64,000 bases of DNA from an uncultured Serinicoccus sp. (GTDB taxonomy: Bacteria; Actinomycetota; Actinomycetes; Actinomycetales; Dermatophilaceae): positions 124,001-188,000 of the forward strand of contig NZ_CANMUA010000005.1 of assembly GCF_947500995.1 (NCBI RefSeq). The letters run 5' to 3'. The number at the start of each line of letters is the position of its first letter. The first letter of the stretch is position 1. A model generated the notes under the pieces. It had not been told where the DNA came from. It made no database searches and saw only the letters and a list, made by a program, of their open reading frames with translations. The position numbers and the translations under genes were made by a program. Below are positions 24,732 to 33,505 of the stretch, one piece after another.

Positions 24732-24797
24732 CTCCTACGCAGAAGGTGCACCTCTGCGGTGATGCATCACGCTCGAGGAACGACATCTGCGCAGGAG
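24732..24797. repeat. 66-bp imperfect palindrome, copy 1 (family D)
   Basis: The element is centred at 24764/24765 on the perfect 12-base palindrome GTGATGCATCAC. Of 33 arm positions 23 pair. Its left half, from TACGCAGAAGGTGC at 24736 to the centre, matches copy 2 at 25904 with two differences over 36 bases. The right arm encodes the last ten or so residues and the stop codon of the minus-strand AbiEi/DUF559 gene, so it is both repeat and coding sequence. Confidence 0.8.
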
Positions 24798-25795
24798 TGC
24801 AGGAGCAGGCCGTCCCACGTCGCCCCGGTGCGGCGCTGGTGGGCTTCCACGGTGACCGCCACACGCTCCGGGGCGCGCGTCACCGTGGGCGCAGCCAGCT
24901 CGACCACCGCCCGGATACGGGCGAGATCGTCGAGGTCGGACCAGACGAGGCGGGCCACGCCGTAGCCGAGGCGCCGTATGCCGTCCTCGCGACGCTTCTC
25001 CTCCACCAGGGCGGCCCGACCCTCGGCACCGGCATACTTCAGCGCGCCGTCGACCTCGACGACGACGCCCAGATCGGGGAGCAGGAAGTCGACGCGGGCG
25101 ACGAAGGCACCGTGCTGCTCGCGGAGGACCACCTGCGGGACGACCCGGAGACCGAGCGCGAGCAACCGGATCCTGGCCCTGGACTCGGCGGCCGACTCCG
25201 CCGTCGGGCTGGCCTGGGCGACGACGTGTCGGGCCCTCGAGAGGTGGGGGGTGCGGCGCATCGCCTCGACCCAGCCCAGCATCTCCTGCCTGCTGGCCAG
25301 GTCGGCGCGCAGCGCGGCGTCGGCGACGCAGACCCCGGCGTCCACACCGGCCTCGAGAGCGGTGCCGACCGCCGCGAGCGCCGGGGTCACGACCGGGAGC
25401 CGCCCCACGAGGCCGAAGGCGTCGGGGCGGCCCGGGAAGGCGTGGATGGTGAACGTGGCGTGGCTCCGCGTCGCCGCCGTGCCCGAGGTCCGGGTGAGGT
25501 GGATCCTCGGCAGCGCGCTGGCCAGGACCGGGAACCCCCATCGCAGGGCCGCGCTCTGGTGGCTCGCGGCGACGTCCGGTCTGGCCCGGCTCAACGCGAT
25601 GACCGCCCTGGTCGCCTCGATCGTCCGGTCCTGCGACGGTTCCGCATAGGCGCCCCGCCCGACCCGCCGCAGGAGCTGGTCCGACACGAGGCGCCGCAGG
25701 TCGTTCGGACCCAGCCCGAGGCGGCGCGCCTCGGCCGTGGTGATGACACCGTCGTGGGCCGCGAGGAAGGCGGCGAGCCGTGGGAGGTCGTCCAT
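24767..25795 (-). CDS. AbiEi-type winged-helix plus DUF559 nuclease-like protein
   Basis: The 342-residue protein has an N-terminal AbiEi_4-like helix-turn-helix (residues 3-50, LAAFLAAHDGVITTAEARRLG, keywords GVITTAEARRLG and VGRGAY). A middle region is related to the AbiEi C-terminal domain, and the last 110 residues resemble DUF559, a very-short-patch-repair-like fold of the PD-(D/E)xK class: VDFLLPDLGVVVEVDG near 234-249 supplies acidic residues. Such fusions are frequent in actinobacteria and often called antitoxin-like, but no AbiEii toxin lies adjacent. Start at ATG 25795; a longer frame to 25900 enters copy 2 of the palindrome. No Shine-Dalgarno sequence is obvious. Confidence 0.75.
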   Translation of the reverse strand: MDDLPRLAAFLAAHDGVITTAEARRLGLGPNDLRRLVSDQLLRRVGRGAYAEPSQDRTIEATRAVIALSRARPDVAASHQSAALRWGFPVLASALPRIHLTRTSGTAATRSHATFTIHAFPGRPDAFGLVGRLPVVTPALAAVGTALEAGVDAGVCVADAALRADLASRQEMLGWVEAMRRTPHLSRARHVVAQASPTAESAAESRARIRLLALGLRVVPQVVLREQHGAFVARVDFLLPDLGVVVEVDGALKYAGAEGRAALVEEKRREDGIRRLGYGVARLVWSDLDDLARIRAVVELAAPTVTRAPERVAVTVEAHQRRTGATWDGLLLHSCADVVPRA

Positions 25796-25899
25796 GTCGG
25801 TGATGCTGGGCCGGGGGCGGGGCTGCGGCCAGCCCCCGCCGGGCATCTGTGGACGCAGAAGAAGCGCCGCTGGGGGTGTGGACGACGGGCCCGACCCCA

Positions 25900-25965
25900 C
25901 TCATACGCAGAAGGTGCTCTTCTGCGGTGATGCATCACGGCAGGGGAGCACCTTCTGGGTATGAG
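25900..25965. repeat. 66-bp near-perfect palindrome, copy 2 (family D)
   Basis: CTCATACGCAGAAGGTGCTC at 25900-25919 pairs with GAGCACCTTCTGGGTATGAG at 25946-25965 with one mismatch. The inner arms also pair and the centre (25932/25933) is GTGATGCATCAC. It begins 38 bases after the stop of the minus-strand sugar porter and lies upstream of the AbiEi/DUF559 gene. It may act as a terminator for the porter mRNA. Confidence 0.85.
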
Positions 25966-26003
25966 TCGGTCCAGCGCGGCAGGGGCGCCGGCCAGGGACG
26001 GCG

Positions 26004-27410
26004 TCAGTCCATGTCCTCCAGCTCGCGGCCGTTGGTCTCCGGCACGAACTTCAGGACGAAGAAGAAGCTGAGCAGCGCGCACAGCGTGTAGAAGCCGTAG
26101 GCGAAGCCCAGACCCAGGTCGGCCATGGCCGGGAAGCTCGTGGAGATCACGAAGTTGGCCAGCCACTGTGCCGCCGCCGCGACGCCCAGCGCCGTCGCGC
26201 GGATGCGGTTGTTGAACATCTCGCCGAGCAGGACCCACACGCCCGGACCCCACGACATGCCGAAGAAGACGACGAAGCCGTTCGCCGCGATGAGGGCGAT
26301 GAGACCGGTGGTGTCGCCCAGCTGGGGGGACCCGTCGACGACCGGTGCGTTGGCGAAGATCCACGCCATCGTCCCGAGCGTCAGGAACATCCCCGCCGAC
26401 CCGATGCTCAGCAGCACGCGACGGCCGATCTTGTCGATGAGGGCGATGGCCAGGATCGTCACAGCGATGTTGGTCACCGAGGTGATGACCGTCTGGGTGA
26501 GCGCGTCCTCCTCGGTGAAGCCGACCGCCTGCCACAACGTCGAGGAGTAGTAGAAGATGACGTTGATCCCGACGAACTGCTGGAAGACCGACAGCCCGAT
26601 GCCGATCCAGACGATCGGGAGCAGCCCGCCTCCGGACTTCATGAGGTCCGTCAGGGACGCCTTGGCCTCCCGCCGCACCGTCCGCTGGATCTCGGTGATC
26701 CGGTCGGCGATCCCGCGCATCATGACCCGGCCGAGGACCTCGCGGGCCTCGTCGACGCGGCCCAGGGCGACGAGGTAGCGCGGTGACTCGGGGATCGTCG
26801 TGGCCAGCACGCCGTAGGCGACGGCCGGGATGATCTCGGCCCAGAACATCCAGCGCCAGGCGGTGCTGCCCCACAGCGCCTCCGCGGAGCCGCCCGCGAC
26901 GCCGGCGAGGAAGTAGTCGGAGAGCAGGGCGATGAAGATGCCGCTGACGATGGCCAGCTGCTGCAGCGAGCCCAGCCGACCGCGGATCGACGCCGGGGCG
27001 ATCTCCGCGATGTAGGCGGGCGCGATCACCGACGCCGCACCCACGCCGATGCCGCCCACCACCCGCCACACGATCATGTCGACCGGGCCGAAGGCGAAGC
27101 CCGACCCGATGGCCGAGATGGTGAACAGCGCGGAGGCGAGCATCATGACCCGGATGCGGCCGATGCGCTCGGCCAGGCGGCCCGCGGCATACGCCCCGGC
27201 CATGCAGCCGAGCAGCGCCGAGCTCACGACGAAGCCGGTCAGCACCGACCCCATCTCGAAGTCGCCCTGCATGGCCGTGACCGCACCGTTGATGACGGCG
27301 GTGTCGAAGCCGAAGAGGAAGCCGCCCAGCGCGGCCACCGAGGCCAGCAGGATCGCCTTCCCGAGATAGTAGTCCCGCTCCCCGACCTGTACCTGTGACC
27401 GCTCGCTCAT
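26004..27410 (-). CDS. MFS sugar porter family transporter
   Basis: A 468-residue, 12-helix protein with sugar-porter signatures: GFLFGFDTAVINGAV in helix 1, RLAERIGRIR in loop 2-3, PESPRYLVALGR near the central loop, QQFVGINVIFYYSSTLW in helix 7 (keywords QQFVGIN), and a closing PETNGRELEDMD. It should import a sugar or polyol with protons. The ATG at 27410 follows AAAGGGTGG. It is divergent from an aminotransferase/2-hydroxyacid dehydrogenase pair, but those products give no clear sugar link. The palindromic repeat at 25900-25965 follows its stop. Confidence 0.92.
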   Translation of the reverse strand: MSERSQVQVGERDYYLGKAILLASVAALGGFLFGFDTAVINGAVTAMQGDFEMGSVLTGFVVSSALLGCMAGAYAAGRLAERIGRIRVMMLASALFTISAIGSGFAFGPVDMIVWRVVGGIGVGAASVIAPAYIAEIAPASIRGRLGSLQQLAIVSGIFIALLSDYFLAGVAGGSAEALWGSTAWRWMFWAEIIPAVAYGVLATTIPESPRYLVALGRVDEAREVLGRVMMRGIADRITEIQRTVRREAKASLTDLMKSGGGLLPIVWIGIGLSVFQQFVGINVIFYYSSTLWQAVGFTEEDALTQTVITSVTNIAVTILAIALIDKIGRRVLLSIGSAGMFLTLGTMAWIFANAPVVDGSPQLGDTTGLIALIAANGFVVFFGMSWGPGVWVLLGEMFNNRIRATALGVAAAAQWLANFVISTSFPAMADLGLGFAYGFYTLCALLSFFFVLKFVPETNGRELEDMD

Positions 27411-27541
27411 GTCCACCACCCTTTCGGTCGTCATCCTTGACGCAACGACACCCGACAGTGTGCACCTCCACGCACCTCCGCACCACCAGACGCGCGATAC
27501 GGTGATGACCTCTCGGATCTCGACACACAAGGACGTGGGGT

Positions 27542-28741
27542 ATGAAGCTGGCCTCCAGGCTCGACAACCTCGGCACCGAGACCGCGTTCGCGGTCGCCGC
27601 GGCCGCCGCCGACTGGAAGGCGCAGGGCCACGAGGTCTACCCCTTCCACCTGGGCGACCTCGACGTCCCGCTGGCCGACCACATCGTCGAGGCCATGAAC
27701 GTCGCCATCGCGAACGGCAAGACGGGATACTGCCCAGGCCCCGGCATACCGGAGCTGCGGGCCGCGCTCGCCGACGACATCGGGTCCCGCCGCGGGATGA
27801 CGTTCGGCCCGGAGGAGGTGACCGTCATGACCGGCGGCAAGCCGGTCATCACCAAGTTCCTCCAGGCGGTGATGAACCCGGGCGACGAGGTCCTCTACCC
27901 CAACCCGGGCTTCCCCATCTACGAGAGCCAGATCGAGTACCTCGGCGGCCGCGGACGCTCCTACCGCTACCTGCCGACCGACGACGGCTTCCGGATCGAC
28001 CTCGACCAGCTGCGCGACCTCATCACCGACCGGACCGTCGCGATCATCTACAACGACCTGCAGAACCCCATCTCGGCGGAGTCGACCGACGCCGAGCGGG
28101 AGGCGATCGCGCAGCTCGCCATCGAGCACGACCTGTGGGTGCTCTCGGACGAGGCCTACTTCGAGATGCGCTACGAGGGCACGTCGACCTCCATCGCGAG
28201 CCTGCCGGGCATGCGCGAGCGCACCTGCATCCTCTACACCTTCTCCAAGAAGTTCGCGATGACCGGCTCCCGGCTCGGCTGCGCCGTCGCACCGCCGCCC
28301 ATGGGCAAGGTCTTCTCGACCATGAACACCAACGACGAGTCCTGCACGACCCACTACGTCCAGTGGGCGGGGATCGCCGCCCTCACCGGCCCGCAGGAGC
28401 CGGTGGCCGACATGCTCACCACGCTCAAGGCGCGCCGGGACGCGGCGTGCGAGATCGTGGCCGACACCCCGGGCATGTCCGTCGAGACCCCGCGCTCGAC
28501 CTTCTACCTCTTCCCCGACGTCACCGAGGCCATCCAGATCGTCGGGGCGCGCGACGTCGGCGACTTCGCCCAGCAGGCCCTGCACGCGACCGGGGTGAGC
28601 TTCTGCACCCGCAACCACTTCGGCCGCCCGCAGCCCGGGGAGGACCGCAGCTACATCCGGTTCGCCTACTCCGGGCTCCCGGAGGAGCAGATCCGGCGCG
28701 GCCTGGGCGGGCTGCGCGAGTGGATCGGCAGCCACGCATGA
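27542..28741 (+). CDS. PLP-dependent aminotransferase, class I/II
   Basis: The 399-residue protein carries YCPGPGIPELR near 62, GGKPVITKFLQAVMNPGDEVLYPNPGFPIYES (keywords NPGDEVLYPNPGFP), SDEAYFEM near 202, and the PLP lysine Lys236 in TFSKKFAMTGSRLG. It resembles aminotransferases of the AspC/AlaT type; the substrate is open. AAGGACGTGGGG precedes the ATG. The next gene starts inside its stop (ATGA), so the amino acid keto product could be passed to the hydroxyacid dehydrogenase; that is inference. Confidence 0.9.
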   Translation: MKLASRLDNLGTETAFAVAAAAADWKAQGHEVYPFHLGDLDVPLADHIVEAMNVAIANGKTGYCPGPGIPELRAALADDIGSRRGMTFGPEEVTVMTGGKPVITKFLQAVMNPGDEVLYPNPGFPIYESQIEYLGGRGRSYRYLPTDDGFRIDLDQLRDLITDRTVAIIYNDLQNPISAESTDAEREAIAQLAIEHDLWVLSDEAYFEMRYEGTSTSIASLPGMRERTCILYTFSKKFAMTGSRLGCAVAPPPMGKVFSTMNTNDESCTTHYVQWAGIAALTGPQEPVADMLTTLKARRDAACEIVADTPGMSVETPRSTFYLFPDVTEAIQIVGARDVGDFAQQALHATGVSFCTRNHFGRPQPGEDRSYIRFAYSGLPEEQIRRGLGGLREWIGSHA

Positions 28742-29700
28742 GCCGGGTCGTCGTCACCGGCCGGATCCCCAAGCCGGGGCTGGACATCCTGCGTCGCGCC
28801 GGTCACGAGGTCGACGTCTGGGACAGCGAGGACCAGCAGCCGCGCGAGCAGCTGCTCGCGCAGGTCCGCGGCGCCGACGCGCTGCTCACGCTGCTCACCG
28901 AGCAGGTCGACGCCGAGCTGCTCGACGCCGCCGGAGACCAGCTGCAGGTCGTCGCCAACGTCGCGGTGGGCTACAACAACGTCGACGTGGAGGTATGCCG
29001 CGAGCGCGGCGTCGTCGCCACGAACACTCCCGGGGTGCTCACCGAGGCGACCGCGGACATCGCGATGGGCCTCATCCTCATGGCCACCCGCCGGCTCGGC
29101 GAGGGCGAGCGGGTCATCCGCTCGGGCACCCCGTGGCAGTGGGGCATGTTCTACCTGCTCGGGTCGGGGCTGCAGCGCAAGACGCTCGGCGTCGTCGGGC
29201 TCGGCGGGATCGGCGCGGCCACGGCCCGGCGCGCCCGGGCCTTCGGCATGAACGTCATCTACTCCTCCCGCTCCCAGGCCCCGCGCGAGCTGGAGCTGGA
29301 GCTCGGGGCGCACCGGGTGGACCTGGACACCCTGCTGGCGGAGAGCGACGTGCTCTCCCTGCACTGCCCCTACTCCCCCGCCACCCACCACCTGCTGGGC
29401 GCCGAGCAGTTCGCCGCCATGAAGCCCACCGCCTACGTCGTCAACACCGCCCGCGGGCCGGTCATCGACGAGGCGGCGCTGGCCCAGGCGCTGCGGGAGG
29501 GGCAGATCGCCGGGGCCGGGCTGGACGTCTTCGAGGACGAGCCGCAGGTGCACCCCGACCTGCTGGGGTGCGAGAACGCCGTGCTCGTCCCCCACCTCGG
29601 ATCGGCCACCATCGAGACCCGGACCGCCATGGCCACCCTGGCCGCGGACAACGCCGTCGCCGTGCTGGCCGGCGAGGAGCCCCCCACCCCCATCCGCTGA
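28738..29700 (+). CDS. D-2-hydroxyacid dehydrogenase (glyoxylate/hydroxypyruvate reductase-like)
   Basis: A 320-residue NAD(P)H-dependent reductase. The nucleotide site is GLGGIGAATARRARAFGMNV (keywords GLGGIG), and the catalytic triad is Arg in NTARGPVID near 243, Glu in DVFEDEPQ near 272 and His in VPHLGSAT near 290. The N-terminal part has NVAVGYNNVDV, typical of glyoxylate reductases. It is translationally coupled to the aminotransferase; together they could interconvert an amino acid, its 2-oxo acid and a 2-hydroxy acid such as serine, hydroxypyruvate and glycerate. Confidence 0.9.
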   Translation: MSRVVVTGRIPKPGLDILRRAGHEVDVWDSEDQQPREQLLAQVRGADALLTLLTEQVDAELLDAAGDQLQVVANVAVGYNNVDVEVCRERGVVATNTPGVLTEATADIAMGLILMATRRLGEGERVIRSGTPWQWGMFYLLGSGLQRKTLGVVGLGGIGAATARRARAFGMNVIYSSRSQAPRELELELGAHRVDLDTLLAESDVLSLHCPYSPATHHLLGAEQFAAMKPTAYVVNTARGPVIDEAALAQALREGQIAGAGLDVFEDEPQVHPDLLGCENAVLVPHLGSATIETRTAMATLAADNAVAVLAGEEPPTPIR

Positions 29701-29746
29701 CCCCGTCGCCCACGGACGAGGGGTCGCGCACCGGGCCAGGTGTCAG

Positions 29747-29752
29747 TAGCAT
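29747..29752 (+). promoter_or_regulatory. Probable -10 box, leaderless start of AIM24 gene
   Basis: TAGCAT ends 6 nt before the ATG at 29759. Confidence 0.5.
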
Positions 29753-29758
29753 CTCGAC

Positions 29759-30433
29759 ATGCGCGGGCAGCTGCTGGACCAAGCCGAACGTCAGGGCGAG
29801 CCAGGGCGGTTCACGCTCCAGAACGCGAGAATGCTCAAGGTCGACCTGAGCGGCACCGGGGGGTTCTTCTACGCGATGCAGGGCTCGATGGTCGCCTACC
29901 AGGGCGACGTCGACTTCGCCTACGAGGGCTCGGGCGGTGCGGCCAAGCTCTTCAAGAAGGCCTTCACCGGCGAGGGGATGTCGCTCATGAAGGTCTCCGG
30001 GAGCGGGGACGTGTTCCTCGCCAAGGACGCCGACGAGATCTTCGTGCTCGAGCTCGAGGACGAGCAGGTCACGGTCAATGGCAAGAACGTCCTGGCGTTC
30101 GAGAGCAGTCTGCGGTGGGACATCAACCGCGTCGAGGGTGCGTCCATGCTCAGTGGTGGTCTGTTCAACACGACCTTCAGCGGCTCGGGGATGATCGCCG
30201 TGCTGGCCCACGGCGACCCGGTCGTGCTGCAGGTCGACGCCCCGACCTTCGTCGACATGCAGTCCGCCGTCCTGTGGTCCGGCGGCCTGCGCTCCTCGGT
30301 CCGCAGGACGGCCCGGCTGGGCGCCGTCGTCGGCCGCGGCTCCGGCGAGGCCTACCAGCTCGCGCTCACCGGGTCGGGCGTCGTCGTGGTGCAGGCCTCC
30401 GAGGGGCACCCGCCGCCCTCCAGCAGCAGCTGA
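29759..30433 (+). CDS. AIM24 (TraB-like beta-roll) family protein
   Basis: The 224-residue protein is rich in beta strands and Gly turns typical of AIM24: FFYAMQGSMVAYQGDVDF, GEGMSLMKVSGSGDVFLA, VNGKNVLAFESSLRWDINRV and NTTFSGSGMIAVLAHGDPVVLQV (keywords AFESSLRWDI, FSGSGMIAVLAHG). The last 15 residues are a Ser/Pro tail. Bacterial AIM24 proteins have no agreed biochemical role. A leaderless start is likely. A large nested inverted repeat and a strong terminator follow. Confidence 0.88.
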   Translation: MRGQLLDQAERQGEPGRFTLQNARMLKVDLSGTGGFFYAMQGSMVAYQGDVDFAYEGSGGAAKLFKKAFTGEGMSLMKVSGSGDVFLAKDADEIFVLELEDEQVTVNGKNVLAFESSLRWDINRVEGASMLSGGLFNTTFSGSGMIAVLAHGDPVVLQVDAPTFVDMQSAVLWSGGLRSSVRRTARLGAVVGRGSGEAYQLALTGSGVVVVQASEGHPPPSSSS

Positions 30434-30451
30434 CCCCCCTCGACATCCCGG

Positions 30452-30519
30452 AGACACGCCCGCCCGCACCGGCTCATCCGCGCACGTGCGTCGATGAGCC
30501 GGTCGGCCCCGGCGTGTCT
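30452..30519. repeat. Nested inverted repeat after AIM24
   Basis: AGACACGCC at 30452-30460 pairs with GGCGTGTCT at 30511-30519, and inside it ACCGGCTCATC at 30468-30478 pairs with GATGAGCCGGT at 30493-30503. The innermost loop holds the palindrome CGCACGTGCG. The 68-base structure lies in the 3' region of the AIM24 mRNA, just before the terminator at 30526. Confidence 0.6.
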
Positions 30520-30525
30520 GCGGAC

Positions 30526-30567
30526 ATGACGAGGGCCCCCACCGCATCCGGTGGGGGCCCTCGTCAT
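30526..30567. terminator. Strong bidirectional terminator
   Basis: An 18-base perfect stem (ATGACGAGGGCCCCCACC at 30526-30543 with its complement at 30550-30567) closes a six-base loop. It serves the plus-strand AIM24 gene and the minus-strand tRNA-Arg. Confidence 0.88.
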
Positions 30568-30582
30568 CTGTCTCAACCAGAG

Positions 30583-30655
30583 CGCGCCCGAAGGGATTCG
30601 AACCCCTAACCTTCTGATCCGTAGTCAGATGCTCTATCCGTTGAGCTACGGGCGC
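30583..30655 (-). tRNA. tRNA-Arg(ACG)
   Basis: Class I fold on the minus strand: acceptor GCGCCCG with CGGGCGC, discriminator G, CCA not encoded, anticodon ACG in loop CT-ACG-GA. A34 is the TadA substrate, and tadA is in this window. TAGAGT at 30668-30673 lies upstream as a probable -10 box. Confidence 0.95.
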
Positions 30656-30744
30656 TGGCGATCAGCAACTCTAACGGATCGGCGCTCAGGGCTCCTAATC
30701 GCAGCCCCGCCGCCCCCGCTCAGGGCTCCTCATCGCGCCCCGCG

Positions 30745-31515
30745 TCACAGCAGCGCCAGGACCTCCTGGGCCAGCACGACCACCCCCATGACGAGCACGA
30801 ACCACCCGAAGGCCACCCGCAGCCGGTCCGGGTGGACCCGGGACACCAGCCGTCCACCGACCAGCGCCCCGGCCACGGCGGCCGCGGTGACGACACCGGC
30901 GGTCGCCCAGTCGATGCTCACCGAGGACAGGTAGCCCGCGAGCCCCGCCCCGGACTTCATGGCGATGACCACGAGCGAGGTGCCCACGGCCACCGGCATC
31001 GGCAGCCCGCCGAGGAGCACCAGCGCCGGCACCACGAGGAAGCCACCGCCCGCACCCACGATGCCGGTGACGAAACCCACCACCAGGCCCTCGCCGACGA
31101 CCAGCGCCCACGGCAGCGTGTCGTGCGCCCGGGTCGGGGCCGGGCCGGACGGGCGGCGGAGCATGGCCCAGGCGGTGGCGAGCATCATGAGGGCGAAGGC
31201 GAGGAGCAGCAGGGTGCCCGGCAGGAACGCGGCGACCCGGCCGCCGAGGTAGGCACCGACCATGGCGAACCCGCCGAACATCAGCCCGGTGCGCCACTGC
31301 ACCCGCCCGGCCCGGGCGTGGGCGACGGTGGCGACGGCACTGGTCACCCCGACCACGAGCAACGACGTCGCGATCGCCTCCTTGGCCTCCATGCCCGCGA
31401 CGTAGACCAGGAGCGGCACCGTGAGGATCGACCCACCGCCCCCGAGCAGGCCGAGCGAGAGCCCCACGAGGACGGCGAGTGCGGCGACGAGGAAGATCAC
31501 GAGACCAGGATACAT
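30745..31515 (-). CDS. TSUP family transporter (TauE/SafE-type sulfite exporter)
   Basis: A 256-residue membrane protein with about eight helices and the two TSUP half-repeats: GLSLGLLGGGGSILTVPLLVY near 15-35 and VVGFVTGIVGAGGGFLVVPALVL near 135-157. Family members move sulfite, sulfonates or organosulfur anions. The ATG at 31515 overlaps a CATACCCC-CA-GGGGTATG palindrome, the type of site used by CsoR/CstR repressors that sense copper or persulfide. No CsoR gene is adjacent, so the regulator would be elsewhere. The true start could be slightly downstream. Confidence 0.88.
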   Translation of the reverse strand: MYPGLVIFLVAALAVLVGLSLGLLGGGGSILTVPLLVYVAGMEAKEAIATSLLVVGVTSAVATVAHARAGRVQWRTGLMFGGFAMVGAYLGGRVAAFLPGTLLLLAFALMMLATAWAMLRRPSGPAPTRAHDTLPWALVVGEGLVVGFVTGIVGAGGGFLVVPALVLLGGLPMPVAVGTSLVVIAMKSGAGLAGYLSSVSIDWATAGVVTAAAVAGALVGGRLVSRVHPDRLRVAFGWFVLVMGVVVLAQEVLALL

Positions 31516-31530
31516 ACCCCCAGGGGTATG
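31513..31530. promoter_or_regulatory. CsoR/CstR-like operator over the TSUP start codon
   Basis: CATACCCC at 31513-31520 and GGGGTATG at 31523-31530 form a perfect 8-bp inverted repeat around CA. Known CsoR/RcnR-family sites have the same ATACCCC/GGGGTAT core. Its overlap with the start codon fits steric repression. Confidence 0.6.
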
Positions 31531-31675
31531 TGCCGCCACGTCGCGCCGGTGACCGACGCCACACCGCGAGCACCTCCGGGCCCCCCGAGGGGCGGCCGCC
31601 GGCGCTACGGTGGTCGCACCGGGGCGGCGCTGCCCCGGCGACCCGCGACTGGCAACGACGCCAGGAAGGACGGCC

Positions 31676-33505
31676 ATGCCCGACATCACCACGACCGGTG
31701 GCACCCGCCACGCCGACCTGGACGCCTGGGTGAGGGAGGTGGCTGCCCACACCCTCCCCGACCGGGTCGTCTGGGTGGACGGGTCCGAGGAGGAGCGGCG
31801 CGCCGTCGAGCAGATCCTCGTGGCCGCCGGCACCGCCAGCCCGCTCGCCGAGGACGAGATCCCGCACTCCTACCTCGCGCTGTCGGACGCCGACGACGTC
31901 GCCCGGGTCGAGGACCGCACCTTCATCTGCTCGGTCGAGGAGAAGGACGCGGGTCACACGAACAACTGGGTGGCGCCGCAGAAGATGAAGGACGAGCTGT
32001 GGCCCCGGTTCGCCGGCTCCATGACCGGCCGGACGATGTATGTCATCCCCTTCGTCATGGGCCACCTCGACGCCGCGGACCCGAAGTTCGGCGTGGAGCT
32101 CACCGACAGCCCCTACGTCGTCGCGTCCATGCGCATCATGGCGCGGGTCGGGACCCCGGTGTTGGAGCTCATGGAGGAACTTCAAGCCCCCTACGTCCGG
32201 GGCCTGCACTCGCTGGGGGCGCCGCTGCAGCCCGGCGAGCAGGACGTGCCCTGGCCCTGCAACGAGGACAAGTACATCGTGCACTTCCCCGAGGAGCGGG
32301 CGATCTGGTCCTACGGCTCGGGGTACGGCGGGAACGCGCTGCTCGGCAAGAAGTGCTACGCCCTGCGCATCGCCTCCGCCATCGCCCGCGACGAGGGCTG
32401 GATGGCCGAGCACATGCTCATCCTCAAGCTCACCGGCCCGGAGGGGGCCGTGCACTACGTCGCCGGCGCCTTCCCCTCGGCCTGCGGCAAGACCAACCTG
32501 GCGATGATCCGCCCGACGGTCCCGGGGTGGACCGCCGAGCTCGTGGGGGACGACATCGCCTGGATGCGCTTCGGGGAGGACGGCCGGTTGTATGCCGTGA
32601 ATCCCGAGTTCGGCCTGTTCGGCGTGGCCCCCGGCACGAACGCCCGCACCAACCCGGTGGCGATGGAGACCATCCAGGCCGGCAACTCGATCTTCACCAA
32701 CGTCGCGCGCACCCCGCAGGGCGGCGTGTGGTGGGAGGACCTGACCGAGGAGGAGCCGCCCGAGCTCACCGACTGGCACGGACGGCCCTGGTCCCCCGGG
32801 AGCGGCCGCCCGGCCGCCCACCCGAACAGCCGCTTCTGCACCCCGATCACCCAGGTCCCCACGCTCGCCCCGGAGTACCACCGGCCCGAGGGGGTGCCGA
32901 TCTCGGCCATCCTCTTCGGCGGGCGCCGCCGGACGACCGTGCCGTTGGTCACCCAGGCCCGCGACTGGCAGCACGGCACCTTCCTCGGGGCCACGCTGTC
33001 CTCGGAGACCACCGCCGCCGCCAAGGGCGCGGTCGGGGTCGTCCGTCGCGACCCGATGGCGATGCTGCCCTTCATCGGCTACGACGCCGGCGACTACCTC
33101 GACCACTGGCTGGAGGTCGGGAAGCAGGCGGACGCCTCCCGGCTCCCGCAGATCTTCCTGGTCAACTGGTTCCGCCGGGACTCCGAGGGCTCGTTCCTGT
33201 GGCCCGGTTTCGGCGAGAACTCCCGGGTGCTGACGTGGATGATCCGACGGCTCGAGGGGGAGGTCGAGGCGCAGGAGTCCCCCATCGGCTTCCACCCCCT
33301 GCCCGAGGACCTGGACGTCTCCGGTCTGGACCTCACCCCCCAGGACGTGGCGGCAGCGCTGGAGTTCGACGCCGTCGAGTGGGAGGCTGAGCTTCCCTTG
33401 ATCAGGGAGTGGTTCGCCGCCTTCAACCCCGGGTCGCTCCCGGCGGCGATGGAGGACGAGCTGGCCATCCTCGAGCAACGACTGCAGGAGGTCACCCACC
33501 CATGA
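31676..33505 (+). CDS. pckG: Phosphoenolpyruvate carboxykinase (GTP)
   Basis: PckG converts oxaloacetate and GTP to phosphoenolpyruvate, the entry step of gluconeogenesis. The 609-residue protein has the GTP-type features: [10 protein letters not shown] near 100, [12 protein letters not shown], the kinase-1 loop FPSACGKTN with reactive Cys270, [10 protein letters not shown], and [14 protein letters not shown] near 318. AGGAAGGAC precedes the ATG at 31676. The next gene overlaps its stop by ATGA. A TACGGT at 31606-31611 may be the -10 box. Confidence 0.97.
   Translation: MPDITTTGGTRHADLDAWVREVAAHTLPDRVVWVDGSEEERRAVEQILVAAGTASPLAEDEIPHSYLALSDADDVARVEDRTFICSVEEKDAGHTNNWVAPQKMKDELWPRFAGSMTGRTMYVIPFVMGHLDAADPKFGVELTDSPYVVASMRIMARVGTPVLELMEELQAPYVRGLHSLGAPLQPGEQDVPWPCNEDKYIVHFPEERAIWSYGSGYGGNALLGKKCYALRIASAIARDEGWMAEHMLILKLTGPEGAVHYVAGAFPSACGKTNLAMIRPTVPGWTAELVGDDIAWMRFGEDGRLYAVNPEFGLFGVAPGTNARTNPVAMETIQAGNSIFTNVARTPQGGVWWEDLTEEEPPELTDWHGRPWSPGSGRPAAHPNSRFCTPITQVPTLAPEYHRPEGVPISAILFGGRRRTTVPLVTQARDWQHGTFLGATLSSETTAAAKGAVGVVRRDPMAMLPFIGYDAGDYLDHWLEVGKQADASRLPQIFLVNWFRRDSEGSFLWPGFGENSRVLTWMIRRLEGEVEAQESPIGFHPLPEDLDVSGLDLTPQDVAAALEFDAVEWEAELPLIREWFAAFNPGSLPAAMEDELAILEQRLQEVTHP

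Noticed and set aside
25796-25900. N-terminal extension of the AbiEi/DUF559 protein to 25900
   Set aside because: It would translate linker DNA up to the edge of the palindrome, is Pro/Gly-rich and lacks similarity to AbiEi proteins.
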